From assembly GCA_963699175.1 (NCBI GenBank), contig OY969418.1:124001-188000 (forward strand): a stretch of DNA of 64,000 nt, read 5' to 3'. Under the pieces are notes generated by a model. The model was not told where the DNA came from and did no database searches. It saw only the letters and a list, made by a program, of their open reading frames with translations. The translations under genes and the position numbers were made by a program. This document shows positions 45,410-53,417 of this stretch, piece after piece. Source of the stretch: JACPYM01 sp963699175. Lineage in GTDB: Bacteria > Acidobacteriota > Blastocatellia > RBC074. How positions within the stretch are numbered: the stretch's first letter is position 1; each line of letters begins with the position of its first letter.

Positions 45410-47499
45410 TGACGAATCTACGGAATCTGTTTTGGCCCGCAGCACAGTTGGGCGAAGCACTCAATGCGTTGGCACGCCGGAGTGGCTTGGCCACTGACGC
45501 CGTCGAGTTGCCCAATCCCGCGCAGGTCTCCGGCCAGTGGATCGAAGCGGCGGCGGAACGCTTGGGCTTGGAAGCGGAAGAGGTCGGCGCGCTGTACGGC
45601 GAAGTCGAGCGCATGCTTGCGACGGCTGGCCCAGCTTTGTTGCGCGTGCCCGGCGAAGACTCTTTTCTAGCCTTGCTCGGTAGTGGCCGTGGAAAAGTTG
45701 CGGTGCTCGCGCCGGATTTGAAAGTGCGGCGGATCAGATTGGAGGAACTGCGCGCGCTGTTGTGCCACCGTCACGAAGAGCCTTTGCGCGGCGAAGTGGA
45801 CGACTTGTTGTTGCAAGCGGGCGTGGCGCGCCGCCGTTTGGCGACTGCACGCGCGGCGTTGCTGCGCGAACGTTTGAGTCAGGTGTGGCTCAACGAGTGT
45901 TGGCTGTTGCGACTGACACCGGGCGCGGGCTTCGTCAAGCAACTCGGGCAGGCGCGCTTGCTGCGCTCACTTGGCGTGCTGGCCGCAACATACTCGATTC
46001 AGTTTGCGCTGGGCTTGTTGGCTTGGTGGGTGTTGGGGCGAGGCTTGCTGGGCGGGCAGTTGGATCGCGGTTGGCTGCTGGCGTGGGCGCTCTTGCTACT
46101 GACAGCGGTGCCGTTTCGCTTGCTGGCAGTGTGGGCGCAAGGGCGTTTTGCCATTGGCGCGGGCAGTTTGCTCAAACAGCGGTTGCTCTGCGGCGCGTTG
46201 CGACTTGAACCGGAAGAGATTCGCCACGAAGGTGCAGGGCAGATGCTTGGGCGCGTCATCGAAGCGAACGCGGTCGAGTCGCTGACTTTGAGCGGCGGCT
46301 TTCTCGGCGTGGTCGCAATGATCGAATTGAGCGCCGCTGCGCTGGTCTTGAGCGTTGGCGCGGGCGGCTGGCTGCACGTGCTGTTGCTGCTCGGTTGGTT
46401 GGCGCTGGCGCTGGCGTTGGGTTGGTGGCATTTGCGGCAGCGACAGGCTTGGACGCAGGCGCGGCTCGAGATGACCAACGATTTGATCGAACGCATGGTC
46501 GGCCATCGCACGCGGCTGGCGCAGGAAGCTCCCGCGCGCTGGCACGACGGCGAGGATCAAGCGGTCGAACGTTACCTGGCGCAAGGGACGATGCTGGATC
46601 GCACGGCGCTGCTGCAAGCGGTGGTAGGGCGCGGCTGGCTGTTGGTTGCGCTGCTTGGTTTGAGTCCGGCCTTTGTCTCAGGTGCGGCTTCGCCAGCCGC
46701 CTTGGCAGTCAGCGTGGGTGGCGTGCTGCTGGCCTATCGAGCGTTGGCGAAATTGAGCGCGAGCTTGTCGTCGCTACTGAGCGCGGCCATTGCGTGGCGA
46801 CAAGTCGCGCCGCTCGTCAAAGCTGCTGCGCGGGCGGAAGAGGCTGGTGCGTGGTTGGCCGAAGTGGGCGACGCAACTCAACCATCTGCCGCAGTGGTGG
46901 AAGCGCACGAGCTGGCGTTTCGTTACCGTGAGCACGGCGAAGCAGTCTTGCGCAGTTGCAGCTTAAGCATCGCCGCGGGCGATAAACTCCTGCTCGAAGG
47001 CGCATCGGGCGGCGGCAAATCCACGCTAGCGGGGTTGCTGTCGGGATTGCGCACGCCACAGGCTGGGCTGCTCTTGGCAGGCGGGTTGGATTACCAAACG
47101 CTGGGCACGCGTGGCTGGCGGCGGCGCGTGGTCGCGGCCCCGCAGTTTCACGAAAACCATGTTTTTACCGGCACCTTTGCTTTCAATCTGCTGATGGGGC
47201 GCGGCTGGCCGCCACGCGCGCAAGATCTTGCCGAAGCCGAAACGCTCTGTCGCCAACTGGGCTTGGGCGAATTGCTGGAGCGCATGCCCGCCGGCTTGCT
47301 GCAAATGGTCGGGGAGACCGGCTGGCAGTTGTCGCATGGCGAACGTAGCCGTTTGTTTTTGGCGCGCGCGCTGCTGCAAAAATCTGAGTTGGTGATTCTG
47401 GATGAAAGCTTCGCCGCGCTTGACCCCGCTACACTCAGCCAGTGTTTGCAAACGGCGCTCGAGCGCGCGCCGACGCTGTTGGTGATTGCCCATCCATAA
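45409..47499 (+). CDS. Second ABC exporter with degenerate peptidase-like N-terminus (696 aa)
   Basis: The first 170 residues look like a C39-related or regulatory domain without the catalytic Cys; the LLRVPGEDSFLALLGSGRGK segment is recognisable. Six TM helices follow (about 185-450), then an ATPase domain with Walker A GASGGGKST near 526, a degenerate signature LSHGERSRLFLARALL, and Walker B LVILDES with Ser after Asp-Glu. It overlaps the previous gene by TGATG; a GTG one codon earlier is an alternative start, with AAAGGAGG upstream. NHLM-type systems have the same pair of ABC proteins, so the two probably form a heterodimer. The protein ends shortly after the H-loop (LLVIAHP), shorter than usual. 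Confidence 0.87.
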   Translation: MTNLRNLFWPAAQLGEALNALARRSGLATDAVELPNPAQVSGQWIEAAAERLGLEAEEVGALYGEVERMLATAGPALLRVPGEDSFLALLGSGRGKVAVLAPDLKVRRIRLEELRALLCHRHEEPLRGEVDDLLLQAGVARRRLATARAALLRERLSQVWLNECWLLRLTPGAGFVKQLGQARLLRSLGVLAATYSIQFALGLLAWWVLGRGLLGGQLDRGWLLAWALLLLTAVPFRLLAVWAQGRFAIGAGSLLKQRLLCGALRLEPEEIRHEGAGQMLGRVIEANAVESLTLSGGFLGVVAMIELSAAALVLSVGAGGWLHVLLLLGWLALALALGWWHLRQRQAWTQARLEMTNDLIERMVGHRTRLAQEAPARWHDGEDQAVERYLAQGTMLDRTALLQAVVGRGWLLVALLGLSPAFVSGAASPAALAVSVGGVLLAYRALAKLSASLSSLLSAAIAWRQVAPLVKAAARAEEAGAWLAEVGDATQPSAAVVEAHELAFRYREHGEAVLRSCSLSIAAGDKLLLEGASGGGKSTLAGLLSGLRTPQAGLLLAGGLDYQTLGTRGWRRRVVAAPQFHENHVFTGTFAFNLLMGRGWPPRAQDLAEAETLCRQLGLGELLERMPAGLLQMVGETGWQLSHGERSRLFLARALLQKSELVILDESFAALDPATLSQCLQTALERAPTLLVIAHP

Positions 47500-47809
47500 A
47501 GAAAATAGCACTGGCCAAGCTTGGGGCGTATTGAAAACTCAATTACGCCCATCTCTCTTATCCAGCTAAATGAACTGTTTTTTCGAGCCCATGTTTTCAG
47601 TAATTTAGCGAACTCTTCAGCGCCAGCGGCGCATAATGTTTATAGTTTGGCGGGGTTTATTACCCAAGCTCCGTAGGAGCGACAGCTTACGTTTCGCTCC
47701 TACGAGCTTAAGCAATAGCCATGCTGCGGCTATAGACATTTGGCTCCTGCGGAGCCGGAAGGTCCCCCATAAATTGCGCACACTCTTCATCTAATCTCCA
47801 CCTGCAAGT
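47500..47809. other. Intergenic stretch with weak hairpin and palindromic repeats
   Basis: GGGCGTATTG near 47522 and CAATTACGCCC form a stem just after the exporter gene, a weak terminator candidate. CGTAGGAGCGA/TTCGCTCCTACG near 47670-47710 and GGCTCCTGCGGAGCC near 47742 are dispersed palindromes. No gene is seen. Confidence 0.6.
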
Positions 47810-47953
47810 TCAAAAAATCTTTTCGCAGTGAGTGATTCGTTTTCACGTTTTCGCCTGTGTGTGTAAGCGGCGTTGAATACTGGCCGCGAAGCTGAGGACG
47901 GCGCTGTTTGCACCGCTCAAGACAATATTGAAGAGGAAAGATAAGTGTTAAGT
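47810..47953 (+). promoter_or_regulatory. Conserved leader element D (upstream of the leader-fused HATPase gene)
   Basis: AAAAAATCTTTTCGCA, GTGAGTGATT at 47828, TTTTCGCCTGT, then a diverged hairpin half (TAAGCGGCGTTGAA ... GGCGCTGTTTGCACCGCTCAA) and GAAGAGGAAAG. The 5' half matches A, B and C closely; the stem is the most diverged of the set. Confidence 0.75.
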
Positions 47954-48724
47954 ATGAGGACTGAATCGAACGTGAAAGCTGGGCAAACTTTTCCGCCCCG
48001 ACCGATGGTGACAAATCACAATCGAGTGTTGGCGCGCACCTTGAAGGCCAAGAGCGCGGTTAGCTTTGATATAAGTGTTTGTGGCTGCAATCACACCCAA
48101 ACATTGGCTAACAGGCCGAAGGAAATGCGGCTTAAAGAGATAGATGACGCTCTCTCTAAAGCGGCGGCCATCATCGAAAGGGCCAGCCGTCCGACAGAAG
48201 AGCTTGATCCACACATAAGCCAGCTTGCGCGCGCGAGTTTCCGGGACAGATCGAATCAACACTTGTGGAGCTATACGGCTCGCTCGTTCGACCTGCTGCA
48301 CAATAACCTCGAGAACGTAATAGCTCGCTTCCGACAACTCGCTGCTGATCTGTTCCAGGCCCAAGACATCCAGATGCAGCTTAGTGTTCCGCCTGACCTG
48401 GAGCGAATCAATCTTACTGCGGAGCAGTGTCATCACCTGATTTTGATCCTCGAAGAAGCGCTCCAGAACATCGCGGCGCACGCCTACTGTTCGACTGTCT
48501 CAATTGCCTTTTCAATTGAAGGTCGTCGGCTGGAAGTCAAAATTCATGATAACGGGAGCGGCTTAATCGGTAAGCTGCTGTGCAAGCCGGCCATTCTTAG
48601 GCGGCGGGGCGGCGGATTGCGCGATGTGCAGGTGCGGGTGGCCGAACTAGGCTGGGCGTTGGAGATTGCCTCCGCGCCTGGCTGGGGGACGGGCCTGACG
48701 CTGAAACTCCCATTGCAGGGATAA
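47954..48724 (+). CDS. NHNQT-type leader fused to a histidine-kinase-like ATPase domain (256 aa)
   Basis: The first 60 residues align with peptide 2: RTESNVKAG, then NHNRVLARTLKAKSAV, then CGCNHTQTLANRPKEM. The rest is an HATPase_c protein: helical part (about 60-150), N box EEALQNIAAHA near 172, G1 HDNGSGL near 198, and G2 GGGLRDVQVR near 218, ending GTGLTLKLPL, close to NarX/DesK-type kinases. No obvious phospho-acceptor His motif is present. There is no TM segment. ATG at 47954 is used; GTG at 47945 is in frame. It may be a regulator that has acquired a peptide leader. Why a cytoplasmic-type ATPase would carry the leader is unclear. Confidence 0.8.
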   Translation: MRTESNVKAGQTFPPRPMVTNHNRVLARTLKAKSAVSFDISVCGCNHTQTLANRPKEMRLKEIDDALSKAAAIIERASRPTEELDPHISQLARASFRDRSNQHLWSYTARSFDLLHNNLENVIARFRQLAADLFQAQDIQMQLSVPPDLERINLTAEQCHHLILILEEALQNIAAHAYCSTVSIAFSIEGRRLEVKIHDNGSGLIGKLLCKPAILRRRGGGLRDVQVRVAELGWALEIASAPGWGTGLTLKLPLQG

Positions 48725-48747
48725 ACCGCATCACACAAAGTCAACTT

Positions 48748-48782
48748 AGGGGCCGCAACTAAATGTGCGGCCTCAATTTTTA
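48748..48782 (+). terminator. Terminator after the leader-fused HATPase gene
   Basis: GGGGCCGCA at 48749 pairs with TGCGGCCTC at 48765 and is followed by AATTTTTAT. It closes the single-gene unit D. Confidence 0.8.
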
Positions 48783-48849
48783 TAAAGCCAGTTGCTTCAG
48801 GAAAGACACCAAGCGCGGCCTACTACAAACGTCACCGAAAATTTAATGA

Positions 48850-48992
48850 AGAAAAATTTTCGGTGAGTGAGTCTTTTTCCTTCTTTTTTTCGCCTGTATT
48901 GGTGAGCGGCGCTGAGCGTTGACCTCGAAGCCGAAGGTGTAGCGTCCTTTGCCATAGCTCAAGCATCCACCTCTAACAGGAGAAGAATAAGT
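48850..48992 (+). promoter_or_regulatory. Conserved leader element C (upstream of the leader-fused hydrolase gene)
   Basis: GAAAAATTTTCG, GTGAGTGAGT at 48863, CTTCTTTTTTTCGCCTGT, then GGTGAGCGGCGCTGAGCGTT with a partly complementary right arm, then AACAGGAGAAGAATAAGT before the ATG. It matches B over its 5' half nearly base for base. Confidence 0.8.
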
Positions 48993-50270
48993 ATGAAAAT
49001 CAAAGCGAACATCAAGGCTGGTGGCGACGGCCTTTCGAATAACCACAGCCAGACGGTGGCTCACAGCCTGAAGGCCCTCGTCCTGGCCTTGCTTTTTACA
49101 ATGGGGGGCGGCATCGCCTCGGCCCAAACATATCAGGTTATTCACACGGAAAGCACGGAGGTCGCTAACGACCTGACGCGGACCGTGACTACAGTGCAAG
49201 ACGGCAGCAATCCGCTTAACCGATTCTTCATGACTCGTGTCGTGAAGAACGTACCCGCCCAAGCTCTTCGCGGCACGATCTTGCTGCTGCCGCCGCTCGG
49301 CAGCGGTTTTCAGAATTACGAGACCACCGCAGGCAATGATTACAAGGACTCGTTTGCCGGCTTCTTCGCCCATCACGGCTTTGATGTGTGGGGCTATTCA
49401 CAGCGGACGCAAGGGATCGCCGCCGGGTCTTGCGAGAGCGGCAGCCTTGACTGCTCGGTTATGGCTGGCTGGGGATTGCAAACCCTTCTGAACAACGTCG
49501 CCTTCATCCGCCAGCAGATCGGCCTGGCGCATCCCGGCGAGAAACCTGTGGTCGGCGGGCTTTCGTTGGGAAGCATTGCTGGGGTGGCGGTGATCAACGC
49601 GGCTCCTAACGATTATGCGGGTGCCTTGTTGATCGAAGGCACGCTTTATGACACCGACGCGCAAGTGCGCGTCATCAATCAAGGCTTCTGCAATCTGTTC
49701 GACGGGCTACTAGCCCAGGGCGTCTATTACGAAGGTCAACAACTTCCTGCTTTCAAATTCGTCGCGCAGTTGGCGACGGTTGCCCCCAACGCTCCATCGC
49801 CGCTGCCTGGCTTCCCGCCAGGGTTCACCAATCATCAGGCCTTCGTGGCGGCCTTGAGCACCGCGCAAATCTCGCCGACGACACCGCGCCCGAATTACTT
49901 TTTCGCCGCTGGCGATGCGCTGCAGGATCGCTTTTTTTTCGCCAACGATGCCGAGCTCCGCACGAACATAGCTCGGTTCGTTGATTACGTTGCGCTGCGC
50001 ACAATCCGCGATGTCAACTGCGGCCTTGCGGGTGAGCGGACCTTTACCAACAACCTTCAGAACTTCCACGGCGCAGTCTATGTCGTCGCCGGTGGGCACG
50101 GGTTTGGCTCCGCGATGCTCGACACTGCCGCGCTGATGACTTCGGCTTCGGTGACGATCAACTTCGACGCAGCCTTTGGCCATATTGACGGCTACTTTGA
50201 AGGTTCACACCGGCAGAACCTCGACAAACCAATTCGGAAGTGGCTCGAAGACGTGCTTTCGCATCCGTAA
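48993..50270 (+). CDS. NHNQT-type leader fused to an exported alpha/beta-hydrolase-like protein (425 aa)
   Basis: Residues 1-27 are the family leader: MKIKANIKAGGDGLSN, then NHSQTVAHSLK. It runs straight into a Sec-type hydrophobic signal (ALVLALLFTMGGGIASAQT, about 28-46). The mature part is an alpha/beta-hydrolase: ILLLPPLGSGFQNYE (oxyanion region), HHGFDVWGYSQR, nucleophile elbow GGLSLGSIAG (Ser191), and HIDGYFEG (candidate His) near 400. The substrate is unknown. Element C precedes it and terminator type 1 follows, so it forms its own unit. The composite N-terminus, peptide leader plus signal peptide, is unusual; the leader may only lengthen the n-region. Confidence 0.82.
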   Translation: MKIKANIKAGGDGLSNNHSQTVAHSLKALVLALLFTMGGGIASAQTYQVIHTESTEVANDLTRTVTTVQDGSNPLNRFFMTRVVKNVPAQALRGTILLLPPLGSGFQNYETTAGNDYKDSFAGFFAHHGFDVWGYSQRTQGIAAGSCESGSLDCSVMAGWGLQTLLNNVAFIRQQIGLAHPGEKPVVGGLSLGSIAGVAVINAAPNDYAGALLIEGTLYDTDAQVRVINQGFCNLFDGLLAQGVYYEGQQLPAFKFVAQLATVAPNAPSPLPGFPPGFTNHQAFVAALSTAQISPTTPRPNYFFAAGDALQDRFFFANDAELRTNIARFVDYVALRTIRDVNCGLAGERTFTNNLQNFHGAVYVVAGGHGFGSAMLDTAALMTSASVTINFDAAFGHIDGYFEGSHRQNLDKPIRKWLEDVLSHP

Positions 50271-50351
50271 ACCCGGCGCCTTACCACAACCCAATCATCA
50301 GACGAATCGTCTGTTGGGACAGCCTTGCGCTCCACTGGCGAGGAAATTTAT

Positions 50352-50411
50352 AGCCGCAGACGAATGGCAAGCCACCTGGCCAGCGCATTCATCTGCGGCT
50401 CTCTTTTTTTT
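50352..50411 (+). terminator. Terminator after the hydrolase gene (shared type 1)
   Basis: AGCCGCAGA pairs with TCTGCGGCT around an internal GGCAAGCC/GGCC stem, followed by CTCTTTTTTTT. It is the same sequence type as 39848-39905. Confidence 0.85.
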
Positions 50412-51059
50412 CGCAACGCGCGCTAATGAATTTCGGGTAGTGGCGCAAGGTGGTGAGTGTGGAGTACCGGTCATCGGCTCGCTAGAGTATTGCGAACTGG
50501 CGAGTCACCACTTCCGCGGCCGCCAGTCTTAAAGCCGCTCGCTAGAAATCAGGCCGATGGGCGAATAGGATGTTGCATCTTGTTCGCCCAAGCCAACCGC
50601 CAAACAGTTTTAGAATTGCATCGGCTTGACCGTTGGCCAGACGATGGCTTATGTTTCGCCCGCTTTCTGCCTGCTAATAAATGAGTGATCGCCTATCAAT
50701 TTAGGCTAAATCGAAGCACAGCAACATTGGGACAGGGCCAGTAGACAGGATAGACAAGATTTTCCAGAATTGGTCAATGGTGATAAGTCTCTCGACTGCT
50801 TTCGTCCTGCACAATTCTGTCAATCCTGGCCAAATGTTTTGTAGCTTGATTTAGCTGGAGCCAAACGCGTCTAGAGACGAAGTTCGACAAACACTGCTGG
50901 CGACGCTCTCTGGCACTGTGACCGACCCAACCTGTGGTCAAACGAGAAAACTTGTCAGTCGCCCTTGCTCACGCGCGAGCTTGGGACTCAGAGTCTAAGG
51001 CCCTTGCTCACGCACGGGCTGCTGGTGTCTTTGAAACAATTGCATCTAGGAGAACAACT
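50412..51059. other. Gene-free stretch with dispersed repeats
   Basis: It holds a GGGTAGTGGCGCAAGGTGGT element near 50438 like the one at 4085, the inverted copy of the 3.9-kb repeat at 50692-50861, and two GCCCTTGCTCACGC units near 50960 and 51000. The remaining bases show no gene. Confidence 0.65.
50692..50861 (-). repeat. Dispersed ~150-bp repeat, copy 2 (inverted relative to 3914-4066)
   Basis: Its reverse complement contains AAAACATTTGGCCAGGATTG, TCTTGTCTATCCTGTCTACT and TCCCAATGTTGCTG blocks in the same order as copy 1. Confidence 0.8.
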
Positions 51060-51977
51060 ATGCTTCGCGTAACCCGACCGAAATTGATGAAACACCTCTT
51101 TGTCATTGCTCTTATCCTGGCCCTACCCCTGCCGGGGTTTAGTTGGGGAGCTGGCGGACACATGTTAGTGGCCCGCATCGCTTATACCCGCTTGAATCGG
51201 ACTGCCAAGGCCCAGGTGGATAAATTGCTGAAGGTCAAAATCAACCCGGTGGAGGTAACCTCCAAAAGCCTGGACTTTGTTAACGCAGCGCATTGGGCAG
51301 ATGATCTCAGGCCTTTTACTGAGTTCGATTTTTTGAAGGAACTCCATTTCATTGATCATCCATTTACCACTGACAGCAGTACGTTGCCATCGAATCTACC
51401 CGGAGAAAAGAATATTGTCTCGGCCTTAAAAGACAACGTGAATGTGCTCAAAACCAGCACGGACGATAAAGAGCGAGCCCAGGCTTTGCGCCTCGTCATT
51501 CACTTTGTTGGTGATGTACATCAGCCGCTGCATTCCGCGACGCGGGTAACGCAAGCTCATTTACAGGGAGATAGAGGCGGGAATGATTTCAGCATCAAGC
51601 TGCGTAATGCAAATGGTGATCTTCGGAACTCCAATCTGCATAGCTATTGGGATGGCGGGATAGGGAATTTCCCGAAGACCGGTGCGAATTTTGCGCCGCC
51701 CTCGCTGGCGGCGATCACGCCCGTCGCAGTTAGGATTACCGGCAGATTTCCGGCTGATACTGAAGACTGGCAGGAAGGCGGTGTGACTGGCTTTGAACAA
51801 TGGTCGGAAGAAAGCGAAAAGCTGGCACAAAATACCGCCTATAAAAATATCAGAGAGCGCCAAGTACCCAGCGCCGGATACAATCAGGCAGCAATAGCGG
51901 TTGCTCAGCGGAGAGTGGCTTGGGGAGGCTATCGTCTGGCTGAGCTGCTGAATTCTATTTGGCCAGAGCAGCAATAA
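51060..51977 (+). CDS. S1/P1-type nuclease, secreted (305 aa)
   Basis: It has a signal peptide (FVIALILALPLPGFS) ending just before WGAGGH, whose Trp becomes the zinc-binding mature N-terminus in this family. Zinc-ligand segments follow: HWADDLR near 80, HFIDHPF near 98, LVIHFVGDVHQPLHSATR near 150 and GNDFSIKL, LHSYWDGG near 195. These are the three-zinc S1/P1 nuclease residues, for single-stranded DNA or RNA hydrolysis. TAGGAGAAC precedes the ATG at 51060. The open frame extends upstream into repeats, but the ribosome site and signal peptide fix the start. Confidence 0.9.
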   Translation: MLRVTRPKLMKHLFVIALILALPLPGFSWGAGGHMLVARIAYTRLNRTAKAQVDKLLKVKINPVEVTSKSLDFVNAAHWADDLRPFTEFDFLKELHFIDHPFTTDSSTLPSNLPGEKNIVSALKDNVNVLKTSTDDKERAQALRLVIHFVGDVHQPLHSATRVTQAHLQGDRGGNDFSIKLRNANGDLRNSNLHSYWDGGIGNFPKTGANFAPPSLAAITPVAVRITGRFPADTEDWQEGGVTGFEQWSEESEKLAQNTAYKNIRERQVPSAGYNQAAIAVAQRRVAWGGYRLAELLNSIWPEQQ

Positions 51978-52010
51978 ATTGTGTGGAAGTTGGAATGTAG
52001 GATTGGCTAG

Positions 52011-53417
52011 ATGACAAAGCGGACTCTTTTCTGGATTGCCTGCTGGCTGATCAGCGCGGTGGTCACCGTGCGCGCTCAAGAAATGCGTATAGGCGCCAGC
52101 GCCATTGTGATTACTCCACCGCGCGGCACGCCGCTCGCCGGGTATTACGAGCCGCGCGGTTCGACGGGCGTGCTTGACGAGCTTTACAGCAAGGCGCTGG
52201 TGATCGAGCAGAATGGCGTGAAGGTGGCCGTGGTCGAATGTGACTTATTGAGCTTGCCGCGCCAAACTGTGCAGGCCGCGCGCCAGTTGATCGAAAAGCA
52301 AACCAGCATTCCTTCGGCCAATATCCTAATTGCTGCGACGCATCAACACACCGGCCCAGTGGTTGCACGCGAATCGGCGCGCGATCAGCTTGATGGCGGC
52401 TCAAGCCCATTGGGGTTGAAGTACACCGAGAGTTTGCCATCTCTGATTGCGCGCAGTGTCAGCGAAGCTAATCAGAAACTCACACCTGCACGCGCCTATG
52501 TGGCCACTGGGCACGCAGACGGCGTGAGCTTCAATCGCCGCTTCTGGATGCGCGATGGCACGGTCAGTTGGAACCCGCGCAAACAACATCCCGACATCAT
52601 CAAGCCCGCTGGCCCAATTGATCCGGCGGTCGGCCTACTCTACTTCGACACGCCGCAAGGCAAGCCCCTCGCCACGCTAGTCAACTTTGCACTGCATCCT
52701 GATACGACGGGCGGGACAGAGATTTCCGCCGACTATCCCGGCGCGCTCGCGCGTTTGTTGGGCGAGTACAAAGGCAAAGAGATGCTGACGCTCTTTGCCA
52801 ACGGCGCGTGCGGCAACATCAATCATCGCGACATCAACTGGCTGGACGCGCAGAAAGGCGTGGCCGAATCTTTCCGTATCGGCACAATTCTGGCAGGCGC
52901 GGTCAATAAAACATGGGGCCAGTTGCAATCCTTGAAACAAGGCTTGCTGCAAACACGCAGCGAGATTGTTCAGTTGCCGCTCGCGCCGATCAGCGCAGAA
53001 GACTTGGCCAAAGCCAATGAAGTAGTGAAACGATTGAACGAGAAGCAGACGACCTTTATGGAGAAGGTCAAAGCTTTTCAAGTGCTCGATGTGGCCGCGC
53101 GCAAAGGGCAGCCGCTCGAAGTCGAAGTCCAAGTCATTACATTGGGACAGCAATTGGCGCTGGTTTCATTGCCGGGCGAGGTCTTTGTTGAATTGGGGCT
53201 TTCGATCAAACAAGCCTCGCCTTTCACTTACACAATGATTGCGGAATTGGCGAATGGCTCGATTGGCTACATCCCAAACAAGCCAGCTTATGCGGAAGGG
53301 AATTATGAAGTGGTGAGCGCGCGTTGTGCCGAAGGTTCGGGCGAACTTTTGGTGACGGCGGCGCTGAAATTGTTGAACGAGTCTTTTGCCGCGAATGCGG
53401 GCAAGCTGAGCAAATGA
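52011..53417 (+). CDS. Neutral/alkaline ceramidase-like exported protein (468 aa)
   Basis: A signal peptide (FWIACWLISAVVTVRA) precedes an N-terminal ceramidase-type domain: GASAIVITPPRGTPLAGYYE near 25, DLLSLP near 80, ATHQHTGP near 105 (zinc-binding His-x-His) and FANGACGNINHRDI near 260 (ceramidase Asn-Gly ... Asn). The C-terminal domain of true neutral ceramidases is absent, as in the many short bacterial homologues of unknown substrate. It is followed by the sulfatase with an ATGA overlap, so the pair is coupled. A role in glycolipid or modified-sugar breakdown is inferred. Confidence 0.78.
   Translation: MTKRTLFWIACWLISAVVTVRAQEMRIGASAIVITPPRGTPLAGYYEPRGSTGVLDELYSKALVIEQNGVKVAVVECDLLSLPRQTVQAARQLIEKQTSIPSANILIAATHQHTGPVVARESARDQLDGGSSPLGLKYTESLPSLIARSVSEANQKLTPARAYVATGHADGVSFNRRFWMRDGTVSWNPRKQHPDIIKPAGPIDPAVGLLYFDTPQGKPLATLVNFALHPDTTGGTEISADYPGALARLLGEYKGKEMLTLFANGACGNINHRDINWLDAQKGVAESFRIGTILAGAVNKTWGQLQSLKQGLLQTRSEIVQLPLAPISAEDLAKANEVVKRLNEKQTTFMEKVKAFQVLDVAARKGQPLEVEVQVITLGQQLALVSLPGEVFVELGLSIKQASPFTYTMIAELANGSIGYIPNKPAYAEGNYEVVSARCAEGSGELLVTAALKLLNESFAANAGKLSK

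Noticed and set aside
50934..51059. Upstream extension of the S1/P1 nuclease
   Set aside because: It is encoded by dispersed GCCCTTGCTCACGC repeats; the signal peptide begins after the ATG at 51060.
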